This document shows positions 15,448 to 24,004 of a stretch of 36,690 nucleotides of DNA, in pieces; position 1 is the stretch's first letter; each line of letters starts with the position of its first letter. The stretch lies in the IMG/VR virus record IMGVR_UViG_3300035701_000133, positions 1 to 36,690 of that record. The stretch is one strand, 5' to 3'. A program made the position numbers and the translations under genes. The notes under the pieces were generated by a model, which was not told where the DNA came from, ran no database searches, and worked only from the letters and a program-made list of their open reading frames with translations. Source of the stretch: a virus.

Positions 15448-17214
15448 TTAGATTTCACTGATTCCAACTGACCAATTTGCAATGACTGTTGCAGTTGCCG
15501 TCCAATTGGCATTGCTTGTAGAAACAAGCGCGGGGCGAATAGTAGTGTTAGAAACAGAGTAGTTTGCTGCACCTATATTTTCGCCAGCACTATTTGAATA
15601 AGAGCCAGTCGCACCGCCAACAGTGGAATTTGCAACGGGTGTTCTTGGATATGGGTATCTGAATGTAATACCAGCATTAATGGTGGATGTGGTTCCTGAT
15701 GTTGCAGTCATGGAAACTGTGCCTGACTGCTGCATCATTCGTTGTGGAATGTTTTGATAGTAATTTCCCTGCGGAACATGAAGGTAAGTACCAGTAGGAA
15801 AATTGCTGACGTTATCCACCACAATTGCTTGCGAAAAAGCAGAGCCACTGTTTACGTTGGTTCTAAGTACACTGCCCATCGCATTTACATCAGCTTGGAC
15901 ACCATCAATGTAGATGTTTACGTTGACAATTGAGCCATCGTTTACGACTTTCATGAAATCCGAACCAGCAACCGCACCATCTGCATAAACATAAGTGTTT
16001 TCAACAATCAGGCTTACTGTTTCATCGGTGGATGTTGTGAGAGCGCTACTATTTCCACCAACGTCAACAATTCCACGGCCAATAGATGATGGGTCACCGC
16101 TTGTGTAAAGTTTGCAATTGCGAATAAATAATTCACCACCTTTGACTTCACTTGCGTAAACGCACCATCCACCAAAAGCAGCATAAATAATGCAATTGTC
16201 ATATCCGTTGTCTGCGCCAGCCCATCCACCGCCTTGGTAAATGGTGCAACCTTGGTAAACACAATCCTGCATATTGCCATGCATATCAGCAGAATACACA
16301 GCAGAATCTATGTCGTTGCTAATTGTCAGGTTTGAAATTCTTATGTTTCTGTTTGTAACTGCGCCCGTGCCGCTACCGCCGCCAATGGTAATGCCGTGGC
16401 GCCTTGCATAGTAATCACCACCAGTAATTTGCCCCTTTTGGCTGTTGCTAATAAGCAGACCATAATCATCCAAAGTGCCTGTGCCTTTGTTGTACATCAC
16501 GCAATTTGTAATCATTGGGCGATAGCAACGATCAATTTCTACGCCTTGATAATTTTCGTTGTAGACAATCACGTTTTCCAAAATTGGCTTGTCGCAAAAC
16601 GTAATCTTTAACAAACCAAATAAATTTGCGCCACCGTTTAGCTTTAAGTTTTTAAATGAAACTTTGGGTTTGCTGTTTAGTTTGTATACGTTGACGGTTG
16701 CAGCCGTATAAGATGAATATAGTGGATTTGTTGTGTAAGCATCTGAACCACTTACACCACGGCACTCTAGCCACTCACCAGCGTAATAATACGCACGAAT
16801 GCTGTTCCATAACACGGCATCATCAAACAAAAAGAACACATCACCTGTTGTTAAAGATGGGGCGCTTGCAAAGGTAATTGTCAAGTTACCCGCACTAGCT
16901 GACGAAACAGCTTGAATTTCAGTTATTGTTCCAGTTACGGTAATTCCAGACGAACCTGATGTTATTCCACTGAAGTCTAAGACAGACTTGTCACCATCAC
17001 CAACCATGTTCAGATGGCCTGTGCTGGTTAGTGCGCTGCCGATGATGTAAGTGCCAGCAGGAACATAAATGGCTTGCCCTGTTGCTGCTACCGCTGTAAT
17101 AGCGGCTTGCATTGCAACGGCATCATTGGTTACACCGTCACCAACCGCGCCATAGTCTTTGACATTTACTGGCGCACCAGTAATCATTGAGTAAGAAACT
17201 TTAGTCAAAGCCAT
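15448..17214 (-). CDS. Tailspike, pectate-lyase-like beta-helix
   Basis: A 588-residue receptor-binding spike. The N-terminus (MALTKVSYSMITGAPVNVKD then YGAVGDGVTNDAVAMQAAI) is the standard entry to a Pectate_lyase_3 right-handed beta-helix, which should trimerise. Ladder repeats follow to about residue 470 (for example LLISNSQKGQITGGDYYARR; IRISNLTISNDIDSAVYSAD). The C-terminal 90 residues are Thr/Ser/Asn-rich and end WSVGISEI, probably a lectin-like cap or trimerisation domain. It likely binds and cleaves host surface polysaccharide. It lacks a P22-type head-binding domain of its own, so it presumably docks on the adaptor encoded upstream. Confidence 0.9.
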   Translation of the reverse strand: MALTKVSYSMITGAPVNVKDYGAVGDGVTNDAVAMQAAITAVAATGQAIYVPAGTYIIGSALTSTGHLNMVGDGDKSVLDFSGITSGSSGITVTGTITEIQAVSSASAGNLTITFASAPSLTTGDVFFLFDDAVLWNSIRAYYYAGEWLECRGVSGSDAYTTNPLYSSYTAATVNVYKLNSKPKVSFKNLKLNGGANLFGLLKITFCDKPILENVIVYNENYQGVEIDRCYRPMITNCVMYNKGTGTLDDYGLLISNSQKGQITGGDYYARRHGITIGGGSGTGAVTNRNIRISNLTISNDIDSAVYSADMHGNMQDCVYQGCTIYQGGGWAGADNGYDNCIIYAAFGGWCVYASEVKGGELFIRNCKLYTSGDPSSIGRGIVDVGGNSSALTTSTDETVSLIVENTYVYADGAVAGSDFMKVVNDGSIVNVNIYIDGVQADVNAMGSVLRTNVNSGSAFSQAIVVDNVSNFPTGTYLHVPQGNYYQNIPQRMMQQSGTVSMTATSGTTSTINAGITFRYPYPRTPVANSTVGGATGSYSNSAGENIGAANYSVSNTTIRPALVSTSNANWTATATVIANWSVGISEI

Positions 17215-17223
17215 TTTTGTTCC

Positions 17224-17880
17224 TTATGCGGCAACGTATGAGACTGTAAAACCAATTTCGCCAGTTGCAGCTGTTGATGCTATGTCCGTTGTTGTACCGT
17301 TTACTGCTGAACCAAGATTCCTGATAACACAATAAGTTGTTCCACCGACTGCTTGCATGGCGGCAAAAGTTCTGCCCGATGCCAAAGTTATGCCGTTCAT
17401 GTTCATAAGAGCGCCTGCGCTGCTAGTGCTTGGTGTTGCACTGCTAACGGTAAAAGGCAAGCCATCTAACCTTAATTGTCCAGAGCCACCAGTGAAGGCT
17501 GACCACGCAAGGTAACATTCCACAGTAACAACGCGCCCAATTTTGGTGTACTTGCCTCTTTGCACAGAATAGGTTACTGTTGGGTTTGTTGTGCCGCCAA
17601 TGAGTGTAGGTGTCCAAGTACCTTCTTCGTAATCAGCAAACAACTCACTTGTCATCGTGCCAGAGCCTGATGACGTAGCAGAAAAATCTATGCCTTGACC
17701 GCTAACAACAATCAAGTTGCCTGTGGTCAGAGTCAATTCAGTTGCGCTAATAGCGCGGCCTGCTGTCAAGTTATCAACACTAACTTTGACTGTTGCACTT
17801 GATTGAACAATGGGCAATACTTCCGTACCCGCTAACGGGGTTGTAGAAGCGGGGAGTGCTGAGATTTTGCTATCTGCCAT
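17224..17880 (-). CDS. Tail fibre/spike component with ISxLP anchor motif
   Basis: A 218-residue protein starting SKISALPASTTPLAGTEVLP-IVQ, the anchor motif shared with the gene at 10475-11131. A Thr-rich linker follows, then from about residue 75 a globular domain beginning DYEEGTWTPTLIGGTTNPTV and YSVQRGKYTKIGRVVTVECY, a module frequent at the C-terminus of phage and prophage fibres. It is likely a host-range determinant acting with the tailspike encoded just downstream. There is no catalytic motif. The gap to the tailspike is nine bases. Confidence 0.82.
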   Translation of the reverse strand: MADSKISALPASTTPLAGTEVLPIVQSSATVKVSVDNLTAGRAISATELTLTTGNLIVVSGQGIDFSATSSGSGTMTSELFADYEEGTWTPTLIGGTTNPTVTYSVQRGKYTKIGRVVTVECYLAWSAFTGGSGQLRLDGLPFTVSSATPSTSSAGALMNMNGITLASGRTFAAMQAVGGTTYCVIRNLGSAVNGTTTDIASTAATGEIGFTVSYVAA

Positions 17881-17891
17881 GATTAATCCAA

Positions 17892-18389
17892 TCAGTTAAA
17901 CATTACTTCAATGAGTGAAGTAAGAGGTGGTGCTTGTGAAAATGTAAGTGTTACGCCTGACACGGTATATGTGTTTTTGTTTTGATACACACCATTGATG
18001 TAAACAAACGTAAAGTTTTCCCCCAATGAAGCCGCGCTTAACGTAAATATCGTCTGTGACCCTGTACCAGTAAAATTGTCTACTTGGTAGCTTGCAGCCC
18101 CAATGCCACTTATGTTGTCATAGGTGCCAATTAAAACATCATTGCTATCTTTAATCAAAAATTTGTACGGCGATGCGCTTAACCAAATTTCACCCCCGGG
18201 GACACGCCCAGCCGAATCCAAAATAATTGGGTTGGTGTGGTTTGTATTTCCCGACAAACTGGTAAAAGTAGCTGCTGGCGTTGTAGTGCCTGCGGCGTAG
18301 GTGTACAGCTTACCGCCGGACAAAATAACACCGCTGTTGGTAAAGAACTGGGCCGCAGCACCGCCCACAGGGGAGAGAAATACGGCCAT
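17892..18389 (-). CDS. Tailspike head-binding/adaptor-like protein
   Basis: A 165-residue protein. The ATG at 18389 follows GGAG and is chosen over in-frame starts upstream because a separate gene occupies 18391-18558. Residues 1-95 (FLSPVGGAAAQFFTNSGVIL; SGGKLYTYAAGTTTPAATFT; NPIILDSAGRVPGGEIWL; YKFLIKDSNDVLIGTYDNI) match the P22 tailspike head-binding domain pattern. The remainder is a small beta domain (SQTIFTLSAASLGENFTFVY) common in fibre proteins. It probably links the spike to the tail hub. Here the domain is a separate gene rather than the N-terminus of the spike. Confidence 0.85.
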   Translation of the reverse strand: MAVFLSPVGGAAAQFFTNSGVILSGGKLYTYAAGTTTPAATFTSLSGNTNHTNPIILDSAGRVPGGEIWLSASPYKFLIKDSNDVLIGTYDNISGIGAASYQVDNFTGTGSQTIFTLSAASLGENFTFVYINGVYQNKNTYTVSGVTLTFSQAPPLTSLIEVMFN

Positions 18390-18390
18390 A

Positions 18391-18558
18391 TTAGGACTCC
18401 AAAAGAAGCAATCCACCGTCCTCTTGCACGAGGTTGTCGGAGGACTCGGTAAGAAGATTATTCTGCACAGTCGCAGTAGCATATCCCGACAAAAGCGAAA
18501 CAATGCTTCCAAGGCCAATTGAGACCCCGTTGCGAATGGGAATTCCAAAAAAACTCAT
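18391..18558 (-). CDS. Small protein between spike adaptor and structural gene
   Basis: A 55-residue protein starting MSFFGIPIRNGVSIGLGSIV and ending in an acidic, Leu-rich tail (DNLVQEDGGLLLLES). The Gly/Leu/Ser-rich N-terminus is mildly hydrophobic and the tail is charged. It begins with an ATGA overlap of the upstream stop at 18555 and ends one base before the adaptor gene start, so it fills the gap exactly. Similar tiny proteins are frequent at this place in related environmental phages. Function unknown; a spike assembly factor is possible. Confidence 0.72.
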   Translation of the reverse strand: MSFFGIPIRNGVSIGLGSIVSLLSGYATATVQNNLLTESSDNLVQEDGGLLLLES

Positions 18559-18857
18559 TGGATATTAATTGGTTTGCAATAGATCGTGCCGCCCGTGGAC
18601 ACTTGAATTGCGCTTACACGCCACTGGCCGCTAACGCTAGAGGGCACTTTAAATGGGATAGGTGTAAACGGCGGTACTGGCGTGCTGGATGTCGTGGCGG
18701 TAACGCCTTCACCAACCAACACATAGCAAGCCTGGTCAGACCAAACCACCACACCTTGAGCCCCAGCAGGCCATGCACCAGTTACGCCAGCAGAGCCAGT
18801 GTAAGTAATAGACTTGGCCGGAAAATTGGTGTCCGCTAACGGGTTTAAAAGTTCCAT
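18555..18857 (-). CDS. Hypothetical structural protein
   Basis: A 100-residue all-beta protein (FPAKSITYTGSAGVTGAWPA; VVVWSDQACYVLVGEGVTAT; SGQWRVSAIQVSTGGTIYCK). The single-domain beta-sandwich appearance and location between portal and spike adaptor genes fit a small virion or decoration protein. Two Cys residues are present but not arranged as a metal site. It is coupled to the next gene by ATGA. No function is assigned. Confidence 0.72.
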   Translation of the reverse strand: MELLNPLADTNFPAKSITYTGSAGVTGAWPAGAQGVVVWSDQACYVLVGEGVTATTSSTPVPPFTPIPFKVPSSVSGQWRVSAIQVSTGGTIYCKPINIQ

Positions 18858-18866
18858 GATGTTTCC

Positions 18867-19229
18867 TTATGCTAAGAAGCGGAGTTTATACAAAGTACGC
18901 AGATAAACTTCAATGATGTTATCTATGAGTTGTTGAATTGTCGAGTCAGACTTATCACAGACTTCGTAGCGGCCTTTTTCAATCTCATCAAGCTGGGCCT
19001 GCAAGAACTCAATGATGTTTGTGGTCTTCTTGGCCGCTGGGATGGCGATAGGGCCAATTAAACCATGACGGCCTTGGTAGGCTTCGGCAAAGTCGTCCGC
19101 AACGCCAATAATGCGCTCGTAAAAGATATTGAGCGCAACGTGCTTGGAGTAGCTGCGAGTATTTAAGTGGACGCTGTGGGCCACATTGCGGCCTAAGAAC
19201 AGTAAACCCAATAGTTGTGCGGCGGTCAT
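18867..19229 (-). CDS. DUF5856-like helical protein
   Basis: A 120-residue helical protein with LLGLLFLGRNVAHSVHLNTR, SKHVALNIFYERIIGVADDF and AEAYQGRHGLIG, a pattern I recognise as the DUF5856 type found in many lytic phages. The spaced His, Glu and Asp residues on long helices look ferritin/Dps-like, so metal binding or a helical-bundle role is possible, though unproven. It overlaps the portal stop by ATGA. It may be a virion accessory or nucleoid-interacting factor. Confidence 0.75.
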   Translation of the reverse strand: MTAAQLLGLLFLGRNVAHSVHLNTRSYSKHVALNIFYERIIGVADDFAEAYQGRHGLIGPIAIPAAKKTTNIIEFLQAQLDEIEKGRYEVCDKSDSTIQQLIDNIIEVYLRTLYKLRFLA

Positions 19230-21424
19230 TGTGGCTGCTCCATCGGTGGCATAGGCTGTGGCATCTCTGGCATACCTTCCATGCCCACGTCCATCTGCTG
19301 TTCTGGCATCTCAGGAATACCGCCAATTTGACTGTTGGACTCCATTGCAGCCGCTACCACGCCCATAGCAATGTCTTGAATCTGCTGCTCGTTCATGCCC
19401 GCTTGTGTAGCAGTGATGCGTTGTGTCTCAGCTTGGTAAGCCTTAATCTCAGCCTCGTAATCCTTGCGGCGTTGCTCTTGCATCTCAATAGACTTGCCGA
19501 CGTTCTGGAGCATGGCGTGCATCTGCTCCATTTCCTGACCCATAGCTTGCATCTGCTGCTGTGCGGCTTGCAATTCTGGGTTTTCATCGGCATCGCTCAT
19601 TAACTTGGGGTCAATAGTCTTGGCAAAACGCTTTGCCATCTCTTGGGCACCAGGCCAATCCATGTTCTTGACGAACAGGTCACCGGCCACTTGCCATAGC
19701 TGCGGGTTACCTTGCAACAGTTGGCCCATAGCCTCCAGCGCCTCTTGGCGCTTGGTCGCGTAGCCTGGGCCGGTGGTAGCCACCACATCGTACTTGCCCA
19801 CGCCAGGGTTGTAAATCTTTTCAATCACAATGCCGTTTTGATCCACGATCTTTTTAACCGGCTCGGCCTGCATCGGGTCAATCTTGACCATGCTTGTCTC
19901 GCCGTCCTCACCAATGATGCGGGCAATGCGCTGGGTATCGTAGATTTTAGGTATTAGGTCAATCAGTTGGCGAGTCAGATACCGCACACCACGGGCTAGG
20001 TTATCACCAAAGTGGTACGTCCCAACATCCCCCTCGCGCTGACGCGCAAGAATCGCCCTTCCCGAGCGCTCGTTGGATGTCATTCCCAAAGAAGCGTTGT
20101 ACTGGCCGGTGGACGCTTTGATATCCTCAGAAGCGCCTGCTTTAGCTTGCAACAGCCCGCTGGAGGCCATTGGCGGTTGGGCACGCTGGGGTAGTGGCAG
20201 CGTAGCGCCCGCGCCGTCTGTAACGTCTGGATTAACTTCCAAATACGGCCAGTTGGTCGTGTTAGCGGTCTTCCACTGGTTTTCGTAGCCCTCAAACTGC
20301 CCACCGTAGCCGATAAATGGCGCTTTGGGAGCCAAAGCCAGCATCTCTGCTTCTTGGGATACCCAATAGTTGTACATCCTCTGGGCATCCTTGGCGTTTC
20401 GCACCAAGCCAGACACATACAAGCGGCCATCAACCTCAAATTCGTTGCCCACAATGCGGACAATGGGGATGTATTTGCCCGCCCACTCGCGTTCTTCCAA
20501 GATTTCGTAGCCGTTTATCTTGCAATACTTGATCCGTGGCCGGTCAGACTGCCTAGACTTCTTTGGCTTGCCGTACATGGCCCGCAATTGCTTGTCTTCA
20601 GGCGTCCCCTCAAAGGCCGTGGCGTTGCCAGGGTACAAATTGAGCGTTGCCTTGTCGTAATCGACGTAATAGTAGTCTGCGACGCGAATGGTGTCCTCGT
20701 TGAGCCACTGAGACAGGTTTTGATCGCCCACACCTAACGTTTGCAAGGTAGTAATCGGCGCTGAGTCGGGGTACATCCGCTGGTAATCGTCTTTGCGGAT
20801 GTCTTCGGTCACAAAACAATACTTGGCGTCCGCGCCGCACGGGTCTTGGATTGCTGGATCCATGTAGACCGAAAAACTGTTGCGAATCCGGCCAATTTTT
20901 ATGTCTTGGTCAAAGGTATTGTCGTCGCAATACTCGGTCAGGATTCGGAAGTAACCTTCGCCGTAGGAGACTTGGTTTTCGCAGGCGGTGTCGTAAGCGA
21001 CATCTGCATCCGAGATGTATTCAATATGCCTGACCATGCCGTTGAAGACTTGGGCAACGTCAACGTCGGCCTTGTCGTCGGCTGGAATAACTTTGCCTGT
21101 TGGGCGGTTTTGTCGTTGGTCATTGGTGACTTGCCGAACGTGCTGCGGCAGTTTGTTAATCGTAAGGCACGGGCGGGCGTTGATCGTCTGCCCTTGCACC
21201 GCGCCGCGAGTCGCCAGCACATCGGCAGGCCACTGCCAATGGTTGTCTGGGCTTCCGGCGTAGAACTTCAGGTCGTCAATCTCATCCTCGCGGGACTCAG
21301 ACAGCGCCGATATTGCCATATCCAAGCGGCTGCGGGCAGTTGCCAGTACGTTGGAGTCGTCGTCCTTCTTACCGCCACCGTTAGCGACATTTCCTACCGC
21401 TACCATGCCGGTGTAATCGACCAT
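19226..21424 (-). CDS. Portal protein, P22 type
   Basis: A 732-residue portal, about the size of P22 gp1 (725 residues). It forms the dodecameric ring at the capsid vertex through which DNA is packaged and ejected. Segments typical of this family are FYAGSPDNHWQWPADV and RPCLTINKLPQHVRQVTNDQ near residues 50-105, ACENQVSYGEGYFRIL near 145-160, and SNERSGRAILARQREGDVGT near 455-475. The C-terminal 130 residues form a long Gln/Met/Glu-rich helix like the P22 barrel, ending in a Pro/Met-rich tail. The start overlaps the upstream stop by TAATG. Confidence 0.95.
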   Translation of the reverse strand: MVDYTGMVAVGNVANGGGKKDDDSNVLATARSRLDMAISALSESREDEIDDLKFYAGSPDNHWQWPADVLATRGAVQGQTINARPCLTINKLPQHVRQVTNDQRQNRPTGKVIPADDKADVDVAQVFNGMVRHIEYISDADVAYDTACENQVSYGEGYFRILTEYCDDNTFDQDIKIGRIRNSFSVYMDPAIQDPCGADAKYCFVTEDIRKDDYQRMYPDSAPITTLQTLGVGDQNLSQWLNEDTIRVADYYYVDYDKATLNLYPGNATAFEGTPEDKQLRAMYGKPKKSRQSDRPRIKYCKINGYEILEEREWAGKYIPIVRIVGNEFEVDGRLYVSGLVRNAKDAQRMYNYWVSQEAEMLALAPKAPFIGYGGQFEGYENQWKTANTTNWPYLEVNPDVTDGAGATLPLPQRAQPPMASSGLLQAKAGASEDIKASTGQYNASLGMTSNERSGRAILARQREGDVGTYHFGDNLARGVRYLTRQLIDLIPKIYDTQRIARIIGEDGETSMVKIDPMQAEPVKKIVDQNGIVIEKIYNPGVGKYDVVATTGPGYATKRQEALEAMGQLLQGNPQLWQVAGDLFVKNMDWPGAQEMAKRFAKTIDPKLMSDADENPELQAAQQQMQAMGQEMEQMHAMLQNVGKSIEMQEQRRKDYEAEIKAYQAETQRITATQAGMNEQQIQDIAMGVVAAAMESNSQIGGIPEMPEQQMDVGMEGMPEMPQPMPPMEQPQ

Positions 21425-21567
21425 TATTTTTTACCTTTTGGGGCTGGGGCGCTGCGCTTAACGGCGTAAGCAATTGCTACGGCCTGTTTGACCGGCTTAC
21501 CGGCGGCAACTTCGGCCTTCACGTTCTTACGGAAAGCCTCGGGTGTTTTGGATTTAACTAAAGGCAT
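21424..21567 (-). CDS. Tiny basic protein upstream of portal
   Basis: A 47-residue Lys/Ala-rich protein (MPLVKSKTPEAFRKNVKAEV ... YAVKRSAPAPKGKK). Net charge is strongly positive, suggesting nucleic-acid binding or interaction with an acidic virion partner. It is coupled to both neighbours by TAATG overlaps, which together with the clean composition argues that it is genuine. I recall closely similar small proteins before portal genes in other environmental phages. Function unknown. Confidence 0.75.
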   Translation of the reverse strand: MPLVKSKTPEAFRKNVKAEVAAGKPVKQAVAIAYAVKRSAPAPKGKK

Positions 21568-21722
21568 TATTTTTTCTTTGCCGTTTTAGCCGAGTCTTTA
21601 AAATCTTTGGCCGAAGGCGCAGCCTTACTACCAACTTTGTTCATTTTCTCGCCAGAGCCAGCTTTAATGCGCTCTTGCTTTGCGTTAATGTTTGCGTAAA
21701 GCCCAGGTTTACTATGTTTCAT
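21567..21722 (-). CDS. Tiny basic protein, conserved in phage packaging modules
   Basis: A 51-residue basic protein, MKHSKPGLYANINAKQERIK followed by AGSGEKMNKVGSKAAPSAKD and a Lys-rich end. The KPGLYANI...RIxAGSGEKM pattern is one I associate with many lytic phages, where no function is established. It is encoded between a DUF6321-like gene and another tiny basic protein, with a TAATG overlap downstream and a one-base gap upstream. A role in packaging, DNA condensation or host takeover is possible. Confidence 0.78.
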   Translation of the reverse strand: MKHSKPGLYANINAKQERIKAGSGEKMNKVGSKAAPSAKDFKDSAKTAKKK

Positions 21723-21723
21723 A

Positions 21724-21975
21724 TCAACACTTCCAACGTTTAAGAGCAGCTTTAGCGCGTTCGCCGTCTTTGGCGTTGGCCGCTACAGCGCCCATTCTTG
21801 CACAAAATGAATCCTTGCGGCCCTGATCTGCTTTGGTCTTGGGATTTGGGGCTGGCGCTTTAAGATTGGAGCCGGTTGCGGCATTGTACTTCTCGCGGCC
21901 TTTGGCAGTCAGGCCAGCGCCTTTGGATGTGGGCAGCTTCTCGCCGCGCCCAACACTAAGAGATACTTTTTTCAT
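21724..21975 (-). CDS. DUF6321-like protein
   Basis: An 83-residue basic protein. The ATG at 21975 overlaps the terminase TGA (ATGA) and gives MKKVSLSVGRGEKLPTSKGA, the expected start; an in-frame ATG four codons earlier lies within the terminase gene. GLTAKGREKYNAATGSNLKA, a Pro/Lys-rich linker, DSFCARMGAV and a C-terminal KRWKC are the features I associate with the DUF6321 type in phages and bacteria. Function is unknown; its composition suggests nucleic-acid contact. Its linkage to terminase and portal suggests a packaging-stage role. Confidence 0.82.
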   Translation of the reverse strand: MKKVSLSVGRGEKLPTSKGAGLTAKGREKYNAATGSNLKAPAPNPKTKADQGRKDSFCARMGAVAANAKDGERAKAALKRWKC

Positions 21976-23495
21976 GAGCCCATCCATGATGTGTGCATTG
22001 CGCCGTCTTGAGCGTTATAGCGGCGAGTCGGCTCAGTATACTCGCGGTGAGCCACAGGAAAAGCAAACGTCACGCATATAGCGTCCGCTGCGTCTGGTGA
22101 TGCCAAGCCCCGTGCTTTCATTTCTTTCTTGCTCTCCAAGAAGATTGTTCCACGTGAATCAGGCTTCATCTTAGGCGAAATCAAATCCGTCTTCAAGAAC
22201 CTGTCGGTCGGGATACTAGCAGATTTCAACCACTCCCGCATCTCACCCCACATCTGCGCGCGCATATTTCCGTACATTATCGGGTTTTTGGACTTATTTC
22301 CAAAGTTCACACCCTTAATCTTGTACCGCTGCTCTTTGAGCCTGTCCACAATCCCAGCGCCCAGCCCACCCTCGTCGATTACTACCAGCGTCGGTTTGTA
22401 CTCTTCAATCGCGTCAATCACATACCCCACGACCGTCATTGTGTCGTCGCCCCGGTGCCGAGTGATGTTGATTATGTCCCGTCCTTGGCGCACGGCGATA
22501 ACCGTCGCGTCCGCGCCGTAGCGCGCCGGATCGACGCCGATGATGATGGGTGCTGACAAGTCTTTGTACTTCTCCCGCTTCATGGCCTCGTCCACTATGT
22601 CTGAGCCGATGAACTGGTCATCCCCCGCGCTTGGGAACATCCCGTAGACCTCGACGTGCGACTGCGATGAGTCCGGCCCGTACTCTTGGATGATCCGCTC
22701 GTAGACCTGTTTGTCCGTACCCTCTACCGTGCGCGCGTCCACCACCTTGGTTTTCCAAAACGCCCGCTTGGAGTTAAACGCCTCGTAGAAGTATCCCGTG
22801 TTGCGGCGGGGGTTGGAGAACGCCAGCCAGAAACGGTTGGGTGTGTTCTCAGTAAAAAAACCCGCAGTCACCGCCCAGATCGTGTCGTCGATACCTGACG
22901 CCTCGTCGAACACCACCAGCACGCCGTCGTAGTTATGCACACCCGCGTAGGCGTCGGGGTTCTCCGCTGACCACAGCCGCCCCTCGACGCCCCAGTACCT
23001 GGTGCCCTTCTTCAAGTCCCGCTCAACCAGTTCAGTCAGCCACTTAGCGGGCATCACCCGCGTGGCGCTGACTTCAAACCAGTGGCTGTTGATTGCCATC
23101 GCCAGCCACTTGGTAATCTCGGCCCAGGTGATACTTCTGAGTTGAGACTCGGAGTTGGCCGAGATGATGGTCGTCGAGCCGATGCGAGTCGCCAGCATCC
23201 AGATCGTGATCCAACTGACCAAGGCCGATTTGCCAATACCGCGCCCAGACGAGATGGCGCTTTGCAGCACATTGAAGTCCAGTAGCCCTTTGTTTGCCTC
23301 GATATGCTCGGCGATGTCTTGCAGCACCTCGCGCTGCCACTTGCGCGGCCCTTTAAAGTTTTCTAGCGGAGTACCCTTGACACCCCACGGGAATACCAGA
23401 GCTACAAAATTGAGCGGGTTGTCCTTGATGCGCGGCGCCCACAGACGCGCCATCAGGGCTTGTTCGTCTTCAGCGCTGTATCTGGTGGACTGCAT
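21972..23495 (-). CDS. terL: Terminase large subunit
   Basis: A 507-residue packaging motor with ATPase and nuclease. The Walker A is SSGRGIGKSALVSW near residue 83, Walker B with catalytic Glu is VLVVFDEASGID near residue 197, and the coupling segment is FSNPRRNTGYFYEAF. The RNase H-like nuclease has Asp in IIGVDPARYGADATVIAV near residue 322, a second acidic site in LVVIDEGGLGAGIV, and a third in SPDAADAICVTFAFP. It drives headful-type packaging if the P22-like layout extends to packaging, which I infer. It overlaps the small subunit gene by 26 bases and the following gene by ATGA. Confidence 0.96.
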   Translation of the reverse strand: MQSTRYSAEDEQALMARLWAPRIKDNPLNFVALVFPWGVKGTPLENFKGPRKWQREVLQDIAEHIEANKGLLDFNVLQSAISSGRGIGKSALVSWITIWMLATRIGSTTIISANSESQLRSITWAEITKWLAMAINSHWFEVSATRVMPAKWLTELVERDLKKGTRYWGVEGRLWSAENPDAYAGVHNYDGVLVVFDEASGIDDTIWAVTAGFFTENTPNRFWLAFSNPRRNTGYFYEAFNSKRAFWKTKVVDARTVEGTDKQVYERIIQEYGPDSSQSHVEVYGMFPSAGDDQFIGSDIVDEAMKREKYKDLSAPIIIGVDPARYGADATVIAVRQGRDIINITRHRGDDTMTVVGYVIDAIEEYKPTLVVIDEGGLGAGIVDRLKEQRYKIKGVNFGNKSKNPIMYGNMRAQMWGEMREWLKSASIPTDRFLKTDLISPKMKPDSRGTIFLESKKEMKARGLASPDAADAICVTFAFPVAHREYTEPTRRYNAQDGAMHTSWMGS

Positions 23496-23880
23496 CGACT
23501 ACCTCAATGACGCGCATCTCTGCTTCTTGCAGCGCCTGCGTGATGGATATGCGCTGGTCAATGTCCACCGTGATGGACTGCTTGGCGACCCAGCCGTGCT
23601 GGTGCTTGAGAATCTCAAGCGCCGCCTTGGCGTCGCCCTCGCGGGCGGCTTTGTGCAGGATGTCGGCCATCTCGCGCTCGCCGTCGGCTTTGCCTTTGAT
23701 CGCGGCCATCTCGGCCAGCGCGTCAAATTGGCACAGGTGCCGGTACTCTTCAGGCCGCATCCCAGAAGCCAGCGCCAGCGTGTCGCCCTTGAGCCCCAGC
23801 TTGGCAGCGTCGTATATCGCCTGCAAGCGCGATTCGGTTGCTTGGACGTTTCGGACAGTGAGCGGCAGTGATTTGAACAT
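23470..23880 (-). CDS. terS: Terminase small subunit
   Basis: A 136-residue protein immediately upstream of terL. The N-terminal half has helix-turn-helix character (ESRLQAIYDAAKLGLKGDTL; ALASGMRPEEYRHLCQFD) for DNA recognition. The central helices (ADGEREMADILHKAAREGDA; KAALEILKHQHGWVAKQSIT) form the typical oligomerisation region. It should bind the packaging site, probably close by in 23881-24270, and hand DNA to TerL. AGGAGAACAA precedes the ATG. A TATAAA on the minus strand (23921-23916) could be the -10 of its own promoter, without a good -35. First gene of the 22.6-kb late block. Confidence 0.88.
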   Translation of the reverse strand: MFKSLPLTVRNVQATESRLQAIYDAAKLGLKGDTLALASGMRPEEYRHLCQFDALAEMAAIKGKADGEREMADILHKAAREGDAKAALEILKHQHGWVAKQSITVDIDQRISITQALQEAEMRVIEVVDAVHQIQR

Positions 23881-24004
23881 TTGTTCTCCTGCGCCTGGGA
23901 GGCGTGTGCGTGGATTTTATATTAAAAAAATTTTGTTTGTGGCCCCTCCGTTTACGTTGGCCCAATCGCTCGGCCCTACCCCCTCCCCCTGGCTGAAATT
24001 CTAC

